The notes beneath the pieces are model-generated. The model worked only from the letters and a program-made list of their open reading frames with translations, was not told the origin of the DNA and ran no database searches. This document shows positions 35,731 through 43,873 of a stretch of 64,000 nucleotides of DNA, one piece after another (position 1 is the first letter of the stretch; every line of letters starts with the position of its first letter). A program made the translations under genes and the position numbers. Source of the stretch: CAWINY01 sp963837635 (GTDB taxonomy: Bacteria > Acidobacteriota > Terriglobia > Terriglobales > Acidobacteriaceae); NCBI GenBank assembly GCA_963837635.1, contig CAWINY010000007.1, forward strand, positions 992,001 through 1,056,000, written 5' to 3'.

Positions 35731-35732
35731 TC

Positions 35733-36179
35733 ATGGGCATGTTTGACCTGCTTGAGATCAGTGGCTCCGCGTTATCTGCCGAAAGACAACGCGCGGAAGT
35801 GGTCACGGCCAATATGGCCAATGCGGAAACCACCCGCACCCCCGATGGCGGACCGTATCGCCGCAAGGAGGTGGTGTTTTCCAGCACGCCACAGAGTTCA
35901 TTTCGCCTGATGTTTGCCCGGGCCGGCGGTAATCTGCCGATGCTGCCCGCGCCCACCGTGCGGGTCTCGCAGGTGGTGGAGGATTCCACCCCATCGCTCA
36001 TGCGCTACGAGCCGGGCAATCCCGATGCCAACGCCCAAGGCTACGTCGCTTATCCCAACATCAATCCGGTTCAGGAAATGGCTGATCTCATGGATGCCGT
36101 GCGCGCCTACCAGTTGAATGCCTCGGCGGTGAATGCGTCGAAGCAAATGGTGTCCGGAGCGCTCGACATTCTCAAGTAG
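35733..36179 (+). CDS. flgC: Flagellar basal-body rod protein FlgC
   Basis: Proximal rod subunit. 148 residues: N-terminal LLEISGSALSAERQRAEVVTANMANAETTRTPDGGPYRRKEVVF and the C-terminal NPVQEMADLMDAVRAYQLNASAVNASKQMV, both diagnostic of FlgC. It begins 2 bases after flgB and is followed by fliE after 8 bases, the classical flgB-flgC-fliE order. Confidence 0.96.
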   Translation: MGMFDLLEISGSALSAERQRAEVVTANMANAETTRTPDGGPYRRKEVVFSSTPQSSFRLMFARAGGNLPMLPAPTVRVSQVVEDSTPSLMRYEPGNPDANAQGYVAYPNINPVQEMADLMDAVRAYQLNASAVNASKQMVSGALDILK

Positions 36180-36187
36180 AGGCGGGT

Positions 36188-36508
36188 ATGAATTCTATTT
36201 CCGGTAACTCGTTTTCGCCGATCTACACGCCTTCGCCGGCGCAGGGAACCTCGCCCACGGCTCCCACGGCACCGTCCAAGACGGAAGGCGGTGGCTTTCA
36301 ATCCGTGCTGCAGAATGCCGTCGATCAGGTCGAGCTGATGCACACGGATGCCCAGCAACAGGTGAGCCAAATGGCGCAGGGCAACCGCCAGGACGTTCAC
36401 AACGTGATGATCGCGGTGGAGAAAGCGGACGTCGCGTTTCAACTCATGATGCAGGTGCGCAACAAGATCGTAAGCGCATATCAGGAAGTCTCAAGAATGC
36501 AATTCTGA
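36188..36508 (+). CDS. fliE: Flagellar hook-basal body complex protein FliE
   Basis: Junction protein between the MS ring and rod. 106 residues with a Pro/Ser/Thr-rich N-terminus and the conserved C-terminal half (NVMIAVEKADVAFQLMMQVRNKIVSAYQEVSRMQF). GGCGGG precedes the ATG by a few bases. Confidence 0.95.
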   Translation: MNSISGNSFSPIYTPSPAQGTSPTAPTAPSKTEGGGFQSVLQNAVDQVELMHTDAQQQVSQMAQGNRQDVHNVMIAVEKADVAFQLMMQVRNKIVSAYQEVSRMQF

Positions 36509-36538
36509 AGGATTCGCTAGAACGGCTGACAGCACACC

Positions 36539-38137
36539 ATGGCGTCACAAATACAGGTATTCGATCAGCTTAAGCAGTACTCGTCCGGCATGACGAACAA
36601 ACAGCGTATCATGCTCGCCGTCGGCGCCGTGCTGACTCTGGCCGCCCTGCTGGGCTTTGTGAAGCTGATTGCCAAGCCGGATTTCAAGCCACTGTTCACC
36701 GACCTGGATCCGCAGGATGCACAACGGTTGGCAGGGCAACTGGCGGCAAAAAGTATTCCCTACGAAATCACTCCCGACGGCAAAACGGTGAACGTGGCTG
36801 TGGACGAGGTCGATACCGCCCGGCTGCAGGTGGCCTCCGATGGCTTGCCGCACAGCGGGCGTATGGGTTTTGAACTGTTCGACAAGTCCAGCTGGGGGCA
36901 GACCGACTTCGATGAGAAGGTCAACTACCAGCGCGCCTTGGAAGGTGAACTGGAGCGCACCATTCAAACCCTTCGAGATGTGCAGGGAGCCAGGGTTCAT
37001 CTGGTGATGCCGGAGGATTCGCTGTTTACCTCCCGCGACCGGCCCGCGAAGTGTTCGGTGATTCTGAAACTCAGGCGGGGACAGCTCTCGGACCAGGACT
37101 ACCAGACTATTTCCAGGCTGGTCTCCGGTGCCGTCGACAAGCTGACTCCGGAGAACGTGACGGTAGTCGATGCCGACACGAACCGCCCCCTCGGCTCAAA
37201 GCCGCACGGAACCTTGGGGGACGCCGATATGGAGCAGGCCCTGGTCGCCAAGGTGATGACGACGCTAGAACCGGTAGTGGGCAGCGATCGCCTCCGCGCC
37301 TCGGTGGATGTCGAATACGATCCGAGCACAAGCGAGGAGAGCCGGGATAACTATGACCCGAGCAGCGTCATCGCAGTTGCTTCGCAGAGTTCGGAGGAAC
37401 AAATTGGGGGGGCGATGCCCCTGGGCGGCGTCCCGGGAACTTCCAGCAATATTCCCAGCGCCACATCCAGTACGAATACCAAAACCTCTACCGCGCAGGC
37501 GCAACCCGCCGGCGGCGCGCAATCCTCGAAAACCCAGAACCAGAGCTTCGCGGTCAACCATGTGAGCGTGCACACCCTGCAGCCGGCAGGCAGGATACGG
37601 CGAATCACGGCTGCCCTGGCGGTGGATGACGCGACCGAATCGACGCGCCCCGGACAAGCACCGAAGTTTCGCAAGCGAACCGACGAGGAGATGAAGAGAA
37701 TCGAAGCGCTGGCGAAGGCGGCGCTTGGGATCGACGATGACCGAGGCGATGTCTTGGTCGTGCAGAACGTATCCTTTGAACAACCCCTGCCACTCGACAC
37801 TCGACCGGCCAATGCTGCCGAACGGATTCGCACCACCCTGAAGGACTGGTCGACGCCCGTCCGTTACGCTTCTTTGCTCGTGCTCTTCCTGCTAGTGTAC
37901 CTGCTGGTGCTTCGACCCTTTCAAAAAGAAGCGATCACGGCGGTTCGCGCGATGGCTGCCCGCAAGCGAGAAATCGCCGCCGCCGCGCCGAAAGCGGCCG
38001 TAAAAGCCGCCAATTCCCCTGCGGCACTTGAAAATACCGAGGGCATGGCGCGCCAAGAGCTGATCGAGAAGGTTCGGCGCGATCCACAGGCAACCGGCCG
38101 CCTGATTCAGGCGTGGCTCAACGAGGATGGGAAATGA
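36539..38137 (+). CDS. fliF: Flagellar MS-ring protein FliF
   Basis: Builds the inner-membrane MS ring. 532 residues with an N-terminal membrane helix (IMLAVGAVLTLAALLGFVKLI), YscJ-type ring domains (FKPLFTDLDPQDAQRLAGQLAAKSIPYEI; YQRALEGELERTIQTLRDVQGARVHLVMPE), a low-complexity Ser/Thr/Ala region near 290-340, a second helix (YASLLVLFLLVYLLVLRPF), and the C-terminal FliG-binding tail (DPQATGRLIQAWLNED). fliG overlaps its stop by ATGA. Confidence 0.96.
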   Translation: MASQIQVFDQLKQYSSGMTNKQRIMLAVGAVLTLAALLGFVKLIAKPDFKPLFTDLDPQDAQRLAGQLAAKSIPYEITPDGKTVNVAVDEVDTARLQVASDGLPHSGRMGFELFDKSSWGQTDFDEKVNYQRALEGELERTIQTLRDVQGARVHLVMPEDSLFTSRDRPAKCSVILKLRRGQLSDQDYQTISRLVSGAVDKLTPENVTVVDADTNRPLGSKPHGTLGDADMEQALVAKVMTTLEPVVGSDRLRASVDVEYDPSTSEESRDNYDPSSVIAVASQSSEEQIGGAMPLGGVPGTSSNIPSATSSTNTKTSTAQAQPAGGAQSSKTQNQSFAVNHVSVHTLQPAGRIRRITAALAVDDATESTRPGQAPKFRKRTDEEMKRIEALAKAALGIDDDRGDVLVVQNVSFEQPLPLDTRPANAAERIRTTLKDWSTPVRYASLLVLFLLVYLLVLRPFQKEAITAVRAMAARKREIAAAAPKAAVKAANSPAALENTEGMARQELIEKVRRDPQATGRLIQAWLNEDGK

Positions 38138-39159
38138 CCAAGACAGCAACGGATTCTGAGATCAGCGGACTTCATCGAGCAGCAGTGTTGCTAGTCATGA
38201 TCGGGGAAGAGACGGCGGCACAGGTATACCACCATCTTCCGGAACAAGCCATACAAACCATCACCGAGGAAATTTCCACGCTCAATGTGGTTGAGCCGAG
38301 GACTGCGAAGCAGGTACTGGAAGAGTATGTCCTACTCTCCAGGACCCAGGAATACATCGGGTCGGGAGGCTATGACTATGCTTCCCGCCTGCTGGTCAGC
38401 GCCTATGGCGAGGATCGTGCGCAGAATTTAATGAAGCAGTTTTCCAGAAATCAGGAGTTGAGCGCCAGCAAGCTCGATTCCTTGCAAAAAGCCGATCCCC
38501 AGCAACTGGCTAAGTTCTTGCAAGGCGAACACCCTCAAACTATCGCGCTGATCCTTGGACATATGGAGACCAAGCAAGCGGCGGGGTTGCTGATGCGACT
38601 GCCGGAACAGACGCGTGGCGAAGCCGTGATGCGCCTGGCGCAACTTCGCCAATTTTCTCCCGAGATGGCGGAAAAGGTCTCGACGGTGTTGAACAAGAAA
38701 CTGCAATCGCTCGGCGAGCAAAGCCGCAGGACCTATGCCGGGTTCAAGAGTGTTGCCGACCTGATGAACCGGCTGGATACCGACTTATCTCGTTCCATTC
38801 TCGAGAACATCGAACACAGCGACCCGAAACTGGCCATCAACATTCGCAATTTGATGTTCACCTTCGAAGATTTCCTCGCGGTGACCGAAGTAGCCATGCG
38901 GGATGTTGTTGCGAACGTGGACAAGCGCACCTTGGCGCTTGCGCTCAAGGGGGCCACCGAGGATCTGCGCGCCCACATCTTCCACGCCATGTCCTCGCGT
39001 GCGGTCGATATGCTTAAGGAGGATATGGAAGCTTTGGGTCCGGTCCGCTCGCGCGACGTCACCAAAGCGCAGCAAGAGATCGTGGACAGTGCCCGCCAGT
39101 TGGAAAGCGAAGGTAAAATCGTGTTGAAAGCGGATACCGATGATGAGTACCTCCTTTAA
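38134..39159 (+). CDS. fliG: Flagellar motor switch protein FliG
   Basis: Rotor protein that meets the MotA stator and sets torque and direction. 341 residues: N-terminal HRAAVLLVMIGEETAAQVYHHLPE, middle-domain EHPQTIALILGHM, and the C-terminal torque helix region (LRAHIFHAMSSRAVDMLKEDMEALGPVRSRDVTKAQQEIV) with the charged residues of the family. ATG 38134 overlaps the fliF stop; the frame from 38113 only overlaps fliF. Confidence 0.96.
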   Translation: MTKTATDSEISGLHRAAVLLVMIGEETAAQVYHHLPEQAIQTITEEISTLNVVEPRTAKQVLEEYVLLSRTQEYIGSGGYDYASRLLVSAYGEDRAQNLMKQFSRNQELSASKLDSLQKADPQQLAKFLQGEHPQTIALILGHMETKQAAGLLMRLPEQTRGEAVMRLAQLRQFSPEMAEKVSTVLNKKLQSLGEQSRRTYAGFKSVADLMNRLDTDLSRSILENIEHSDPKLAINIRNLMFTFEDFLAVTEVAMRDVVANVDKRTLALALKGATEDLRAHIFHAMSSRAVDMLKEDMEALGPVRSRDVTKAQQEIVDSARQLESEGKIVLKADTDDEYLL

Positions 39160-39811
39160 TTCGCCAGGACAGAACGATGTGCGGCCGTTCAGCTATCCGG
39201 AACTTTCGAGACAGAACTCCGTCCCTGGCTTCGAGTCTCCAGACTTTCAGGAGCTGCAAGAACAGCCAGGGGGCGTCGAACCGGGAATAACCGAGCAGGA
39301 CTTGGCCATTGCTTTGGAACGTGGAAGACAGGAGGGGCGGAACGAGGCGCAGCAGGCCGCCCAGGAGCGCATCGCGGCCATCGCGGCCAGCGAACATGCC
39401 CGGATCAACGAAGCCATGGAGAGCTTTGATCAGGCTGCTTCTGAGTATTACGGCAAAGTAGAGGTGGAGCTCGTCCATCTGGCGCTCGGGATTGCCAAGA
39501 AGATCCTGCATCGCGAAGCACAAGTGGACCGCATGTTGGTCGCCGCACTCGTCAAGGTTGCTATCTCTAACTTGAAGACCGGGAGCAAGATCACCGTCAG
39601 GGTACGGCCAGAAGACGTGCCCGCATGGAAGAGTTACTTCGAACGGGATGGAGATAGCCGATTCGAACTCGAGGTAGTGGGCGATGGCCAACTCGCGGCG
39701 GGGGATTGCGTAGTTCAGAGCGAACTCGGCACCGCAGACTTGGGAATCGATGCCCAGCTCAAGGAGGTCGAGCGCGGCCTATTTGATCTATTTGCGCAGC
39801 GCCCGAGGTAA
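39140..39811 (+). CDS. fliH: Flagellar export ATPase regulator FliH
   Basis: Peripheral stalk protein that regulates FliI and links it to the C-ring. 223 residues; disordered N-terminus, a helical RQEGRNEAQQAAQERIAAIAAS region, and the conserved C-terminal domain (VELVHLALGIAKKILHREAQVD, KITVRVRPEDVPAW, GDCVVQSELGTADLGIDAQLKEVERGLF). Overlaps fliG by 20 bases and fliI by one (TAATG). Confidence 0.92.
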   Translation: MMSTSFNSPGQNDVRPFSYPELSRQNSVPGFESPDFQELQEQPGGVEPGITEQDLAIALERGRQEGRNEAQQAAQERIAAIAASEHARINEAMESFDQAASEYYGKVEVELVHLALGIAKKILHREAQVDRMLVAALVKVAISNLKTGSKITVRVRPEDVPAWKSYFERDGDSRFELEVVGDGQLAAGDCVVQSELGTADLGIDAQLKEVERGLFDLFAQRPR

Positions 39812-41118
39812 TGCCGAATAGCTTTCTAGAATCGGCTGAGCATTTTCTGCAGAATTGCACGACGGTGCGGTGGCGCGGACGTGTGCAGCAGGTAGTCGGC
39901 AACCTCATCGAGTCGGAGGGGCCCTACTGCTCCGTCGGGGAAGCGTGCGCCGTGATTACCTCCGATGGCGCGAGGTGGCCGGGAGAAATTGTCGGATTTC
40001 GCGGCTCTACAGTTCTGACCATGCTGCTGGAGAAGCCCCAGGGAATCCGCTTCGGCGATCAGATTGTTACCCGGGGAACACGGCCGGCGTTACGAGTCGG
40101 ACCGGAGCTACTCGGACGAGTCATTGATGCCAATGGCACGCCCCTGGATGGGGCTGGCGACTTTCGGGCCGACATGACCATGGCCCTGGATGATACCGCG
40201 CCCATGGCGCTGGAGCGAGTTCCCATCCGTGAGCCACTGGGTTGCGGGATTCGGGCCGTGGACGCCTTTTTCACCTGCGGCCGTGGTCAGCGCGTCGGCA
40301 TCTTCGGAGGTAGTGGCGTGGGCAAAAGCACGCTGATCGGAATGATGACCCGCGGAACCGCCGCCGACTTAGTCGTATTGGCCCTGGTGGGAGAGCGCGG
40401 CCGCGAGGTGGGTGAGTTTCTGGAACTGCTTGGGGAGGACGGACGCAGCCGCTCCGTGGTAGTTGTCTCCACCTCGGATCAGTCACCGCTGCTTCGCATT
40501 CGCGCCGCGCTGTCTGCCACCACCGTAGCTGAGTACTTCAGTCGCCTCGGTCACAATGTTTTACTCGTGGTGGATTCGCTAACTCGATTCGCCATGGCGC
40601 AACGGGAAATTGGACTGGCCGCCGGAGAGCCTCCCACTTCCAAGGGCTACACCCCTTCCGTGCTGAACCGGTTGGCACGACTGGTGGAGCGCGCCGGGAG
40701 ATTTTCCAAGGGCAGCATTACCGGATTCTATACCGTACTCATGGAAGGCGATGACCAACTGGATCCGGTGGTGGATACGGTACGTTCTTTACTCGACGGC
40801 CACATCCTCTTGGATAGGAATCTTGCGGCTCGCAGCCACTATCCGCCGATCTCCATTCTCGATAGTCTGAGCCGACTCATGCCGAGCATAGTTTCGGAGG
40901 ATCACCTGCAAAAGGCGAAAGCACTCCGGTTATTGGCGGCGGCTTATGCCCGGTCCGAGGATCTCATTCGAATCGGCGCCTACCACCGCGGTAGCGACCC
41001 AACCCTCGATAAAGCTATTGACTGTCTGCCGGCCTTGAATCAGTTCCTGCAACAGGATCCACAACATCGCGCCGACCTGCAAGAAAGTATCGACGGATTA
41101 CTGAAGCTTCCCTCCTAG
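39811..41118 (+). CDS. fliI: Flagellum-specific export ATPase FliI
   Basis: Energises the flagellar type III export apparatus. 435 residues with Walker A FGGSGVGKSTLIGMM, VVLALVGERGREVGEFLE, Walker B VLLVVDSLTRFAMAQREIGLAAGEPPTSKGYTPSVL, and DGHILLDRNLA (arginine-finger region). Close to the usual ~440. The start shares one base with the fliH stop; fliJ follows after 2 bases. Confidence 0.97.
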   Translation: MPNSFLESAEHFLQNCTTVRWRGRVQQVVGNLIESEGPYCSVGEACAVITSDGARWPGEIVGFRGSTVLTMLLEKPQGIRFGDQIVTRGTRPALRVGPELLGRVIDANGTPLDGAGDFRADMTMALDDTAPMALERVPIREPLGCGIRAVDAFFTCGRGQRVGIFGGSGVGKSTLIGMMTRGTAADLVVLALVGERGREVGEFLELLGEDGRSRSVVVVSTSDQSPLLRIRAALSATTVAEYFSRLGHNVLLVVDSLTRFAMAQREIGLAAGEPPTSKGYTPSVLNRLARLVERAGRFSKGSITGFYTVLMEGDDQLDPVVDTVRSLLDGHILLDRNLAARSHYPPISILDSLSRLMPSIVSEDHLQKAKALRLLAAAYARSEDLIRIGAYHRGSDPTLDKAIDCLPALNQFLQQDPQHRADLQESIDGLLKLPS

Positions 41119-41120
41119 CC

Positions 41121-41561
41121 ATGCCCTTCAAATTCTCGCTGGCGACGCTGTTGAAGTACCGGGAAGAGATTGAGCGGCAGGAAGAACGCCTGCTCGAACA
41201 ACGGCGCCATCAACTGGTGCAACTCCAGGCCAGGCTGGATGCGGCCGTCGCCAACCGGGACAAGGTTGACGAGGAAATATGCCAGCAACTAGAGAAGGGC
41301 CTCCTCGGTCACGACCTTCACTGTGCCAATACCTTACAGCAGCAGCTCTTGCTCTTTGAGGAACAGCTTCGGGCACAATTGGCTGCGGCTCGCGGACAAT
41401 ACGAGGAACAGATGCGGAAATTTCAACACGTTCGCATGCAGCGGGAGAAGCTTTCCGAACTTAGGAGCCAGCACAGCGAAGTGTATGAACGGCAACAAGA
41501 GCGCATGGAACAACAACAAATCGATGAGCTGTTCCTTGCCCGCAAGAAATGGAAAGAGTAG
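41121..41561 (+). CDS. fliJ: Flagellar export chaperone FliJ
   Basis: Coiled-coil stalk protein that inserts in the FliI ring and interacts with FlhA. 146 residues, almost entirely helical with heavy Gln/Glu/Arg content (YREEIERQEERLLEQRRHQLVQLQARLDAAVA; KFQHVRMQREKLSELRSQHSEVYERQQERMEQQ). Identification rests on position after fliI, length and coiled-coil pattern; primary sequence is poorly conserved in this family. Confidence 0.88.
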   Translation: MPFKFSLATLLKYREEIERQEERLLEQRRHQLVQLQARLDAAVANRDKVDEEICQQLEKGLLGHDLHCANTLQQQLLLFEEQLRAQLAAARGQYEEQMRKFQHVRMQREKLSELRSQHSEVYERQQERMEQQQIDELFLARKKWKE

Positions 41562-41565
41562 GCAC

Positions 41566-41606
41566 GGTTTGCCGACACCACTAGGCAAACCCTGCCTATC
41601 AGGCAT
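41566..41606 (+). terminator. Two hairpins after fliJ, possible terminator
   Basis: GGTTTGCC (41566-41573) pairs with GGCAAACC (41584-41591), then TGCCT-ATC-AGGCA (41593-41605). No T-run follows, so factor-independent termination is doubtful. They end the kinase-to-fliJ unit, just before the sigma-54 promoter of fliK. Confidence 0.45.
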
Positions 41607-41710
41607 GGGAACGAACTTAATATCTGCTCACTATCGGCAAGTCCTCCGCTAAACAATAGAGTACAAAGCAATAAAATATTTTCTTGGCGTAGTCAGGAAT
41701 TCTTGCCGCG

Positions 41711-41726
41711 TGGTATTTGGGTTGCA
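41711..41726 (+). promoter_or_regulatory. Sigma-54 promoter of fliK-flgD-flgE
   Basis: TGGTATTTGGGTTGCA: the -24 TGG and all of the -12 TTGCA match consensus with correct spacing (GG-N10-GC). Predicted start near 41737, only 3 bases before ATG 41740. Confidence 0.82.
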
Positions 41727-41739
41727 CTTGTGGGATGCG

Positions 41740-43545
41740 ATGAACGTGCAGCTCGATCCCGCACAGCAGGCCGCAACCCCCGGGCCCGTGGTCCACCCCG
41801 AATCAGGGGGTTCCTTCGGATCCGTGCTTTCGAAGGTCTTGAAATCAGACACGGGTGAGAAGTCTGATAGCGGCAAGGTTGCGCAGCCCACAAATACGAC
41901 AAGCGAACAGAATGGAGCGGCGCAAGCCGTTGCCTCCAAGCTGCAGACTGAATCATCCTCGCAATCGACGAAATCTTCCGGAACCAAATCCAAGACCGAT
42001 TCCCGCGAAAAATCGGACGCAACGCCGGCGCCGAGCACGGAAAGCAATGCGAGTGCTCTGATCGTAAACCCGCTTACCATCTCTCCCATTCTGCTTAACA
42101 ACGACGCACCGAAGCCAGCCGATGGTTCGGCCACTGGCGACAAACCCGATTCCACCGCCGCGAGTGCGATCGGCCTTCCGCAGGCCCCCGCCGCTGCGCC
42201 AGCGACAAATGCGAATCCGGGTACAGACTCCAAATCTTCGGTCGATACCACCGGCAGCGCGGCGGGTAATGTCGGGCAGGCTTTCGCGCGTGCGTTAGGA
42301 CCAGAAGGAGATCCCGCACAACCAGCTTCAGGGCCGGGAGCAGTGCCGGTGCAACCAGCTTCAGGGCCGGGAGGAGATCCCGCACAACCAGCTTCAGGGC
42401 CGGGAGCAGTGCCGGTGCAACCAGCCTCAGCCGGCTCGGATGGTAACTCGAAAGCCAGTGCAGGAGAGATTAAGGGAGATACAACCTCCGGGGTTAACGC
42501 TCAGAATCAAAAGAGCGCCGCTGTGTCGCAACATCTCTGTAGCGTTCCGCCGTTGCCTGCCCTGCAACAGACACAGGTTCAGCCGCTGCCGGAAGCTGCT
42601 CCGTCAGCAGGAACCGGAGCGGCAGCTTTGCCTTCCAATCTCTCTACTCTACCCATCCAATCTGCGCTGGCGGTAGCTCAGGGAGGATCAGCCGGTGAAA
42701 GCTCCCTTCGTAAGACCAGCTTTTCGGCTCTCAGCAAAGAAATGTCCGCAGGGCCGATCACGACGGCGCAAAGCGTGACGCAGCCAGGAGCGCAGAAGTC
42801 AGTAACAGCACAGCCCAACTCCTTTGCGCCAAGTGACAAAGTCGATGGGCGAAAGAACAACGTCGACAACAAGACGAACACGTCCGGTCAGCATCAGGAC
42901 GGCGGGCAGCAATCGAACGCCGACCATGCGTCCGCGGGAATGGCAACCGCGCAAGATGCTCCGAAGGTCGTGGATCACGGGGCGGCCCAGATCTCGTTGG
43001 CGGTTTCCCCTCAAGACCCCTCAAGCCAAGCGAACCCTTTGCCGGCCAAAGGTGGGTCAGTAGCTCAGTCCCAAACACCGGACACCTTGAGCGCCTCGGC
43101 CACGGCTGACGCGCAGCCTTCTCCGCTCACTCGCGCCACCGATATGGTTCAGACCGCAAGGCTCGTGCACGGGGTAAGCGAAAGCGAGCTGCGGATTGGA
43201 GTTCAGGTCGGCGAATTTGGCCGCGTAGACATTCACACCATTGTCACGCAGACGCAGGTGGCGGCACGAATTTACGTCGAACACCATGACCTGGCAAATG
43301 CCCTGGCTACGAACCTGGCCCCGTTGCACGAGAAGTTTGCGGCGGACCACCGAGTCAACGCCAGTGTCGAGCTTTTGCAGACTGGGACCCAAGGTTTCGA
43401 GAGTAACGAACGCCAGCAACAGCAGGCGCGAGCACCGGGAAAGAACACCGTCCTTCCCGCCTCTGACGATGCAGTCGAGGCGAGTGTGACAAACTCGGAT
43501 CTGATGAGTGTCACATCCGATGCCAGATTGAACATGCACGCTTAA
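41740..43545 (+). CDS. fliK: Flagellar hook-length control protein FliK
   Basis: Exported ruler that sets hook length and switches export specificity through FlhB. 601 residues: a long Ser/Ala/Pro/Gln-rich, low-complexity N-terminal and middle region, containing a 22-residue unit repeated twice (DNA 42307-42438), then the Flg_hook C-terminal domain (ELRIGVQVGEFGRVDIHTIV, VAARIYVEHHDLANALATNLAPLHEKFA). The frame is open from GTG 41710, inside the promoter; ATG 41740 is preferred. No Shine-Dalgarno is visible and the leader would be about 3 bases. Confidence 0.88.
   Translation: MNVQLDPAQQAATPGPVVHPESGGSFGSVLSKVLKSDTGEKSDSGKVAQPTNTTSEQNGAAQAVASKLQTESSSQSTKSSGTKSKTDSREKSDATPAPSTESNASALIVNPLTISPILLNNDAPKPADGSATGDKPDSTAASAIGLPQAPAAAPATNANPGTDSKSSVDTTGSAAGNVGQAFARALGPEGDPAQPASGPGAVPVQPASGPGGDPAQPASGPGAVPVQPASAGSDGNSKASAGEIKGDTTSGVNAQNQKSAAVSQHLCSVPPLPALQQTQVQPLPEAAPSAGTGAAALPSNLSTLPIQSALAVAQGGSAGESSLRKTSFSALSKEMSAGPITTAQSVTQPGAQKSVTAQPNSFAPSDKVDGRKNNVDNKTNTSGQHQDGGQQSNADHASAGMATAQDAPKVVDHGAAQISLAVSPQDPSSQANPLPAKGGSVAQSQTPDTLSASATADAQPSPLTRATDMVQTARLVHGVSESELRIGVQVGEFGRVDIHTIVTQTQVAARIYVEHHDLANALATNLAPLHEKFAADHRVNASVELLQTGTQGFESNERQQQQARAPGKNTVLPASDDAVEASVTNSDLMSVTSDARLNMHA
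42307..42438 (+). repeat. 66-bp tandem duplication inside fliK
   Basis: Two copies of a 66-bp unit (starts 42307 and 42373) encoding GDPAQPASGPGAVPVQPASG plus two residues. Each unit is itself two related 33-bp halves. DNA identity is nearly complete, so copy number could vary between strains and alter the ruler length. Confidence 0.85.
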
Positions 43546-43577
43546 AGGATTGCGCGGGACATACCCGAGGAGACATT

Positions 43578-43859
43578 ATGAGCACTTCACCCGTATCATT
43601 AACAACTCCGACGACCCCATCGACAACGCCATCGTCGACTTCGTCCAGCTCGAGCCCCGGCCTGGACAAGACCTTCATGACTCTGTTAATGGCGGAGCTG
43701 AAGTCTCAGGATCCGACCGCCCCGATGGACACCACCGCCATGGTCGGCCAGATGGTCAGCCTGAATTCCTTGAACGAACTCATCAGTATTCACCAGTTGC
43801 TGCAAAGCGGGTCGAGCGGAACGGCCGACACCAGCAGCACCCAGACTTCCAAAGGATAA
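43578..43859 (+). CDS. flgD: Flagellar hook capping protein FlgD, short form
   Basis: Scaffold for hook assembly. Only 93 residues: a Ser/Thr/Pro-rich start, then the conserved FlgD N-terminal domain (LDKTFMTLLMAELKSQDPTAPMDTTAMVGQMVSLNSLNEL). The C-terminal Ig-like and Tudor-like domains of full-length FlgD (~220 residues) are absent. It is preceded by GAGGAG and lies between fliK and flgE as expected. Function as a minimal cap is inferred. Confidence 0.88.
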   Translation: MSTSPVSLTTPTTPSTTPSSTSSSSSPGLDKTFMTLLMAELKSQDPTAPMDTTAMVGQMVSLNSLNELISIHQLLQSGSSGTADTSSTQTSKG

Positions 43860-43873
43860 CGGAGCGAAATAAC

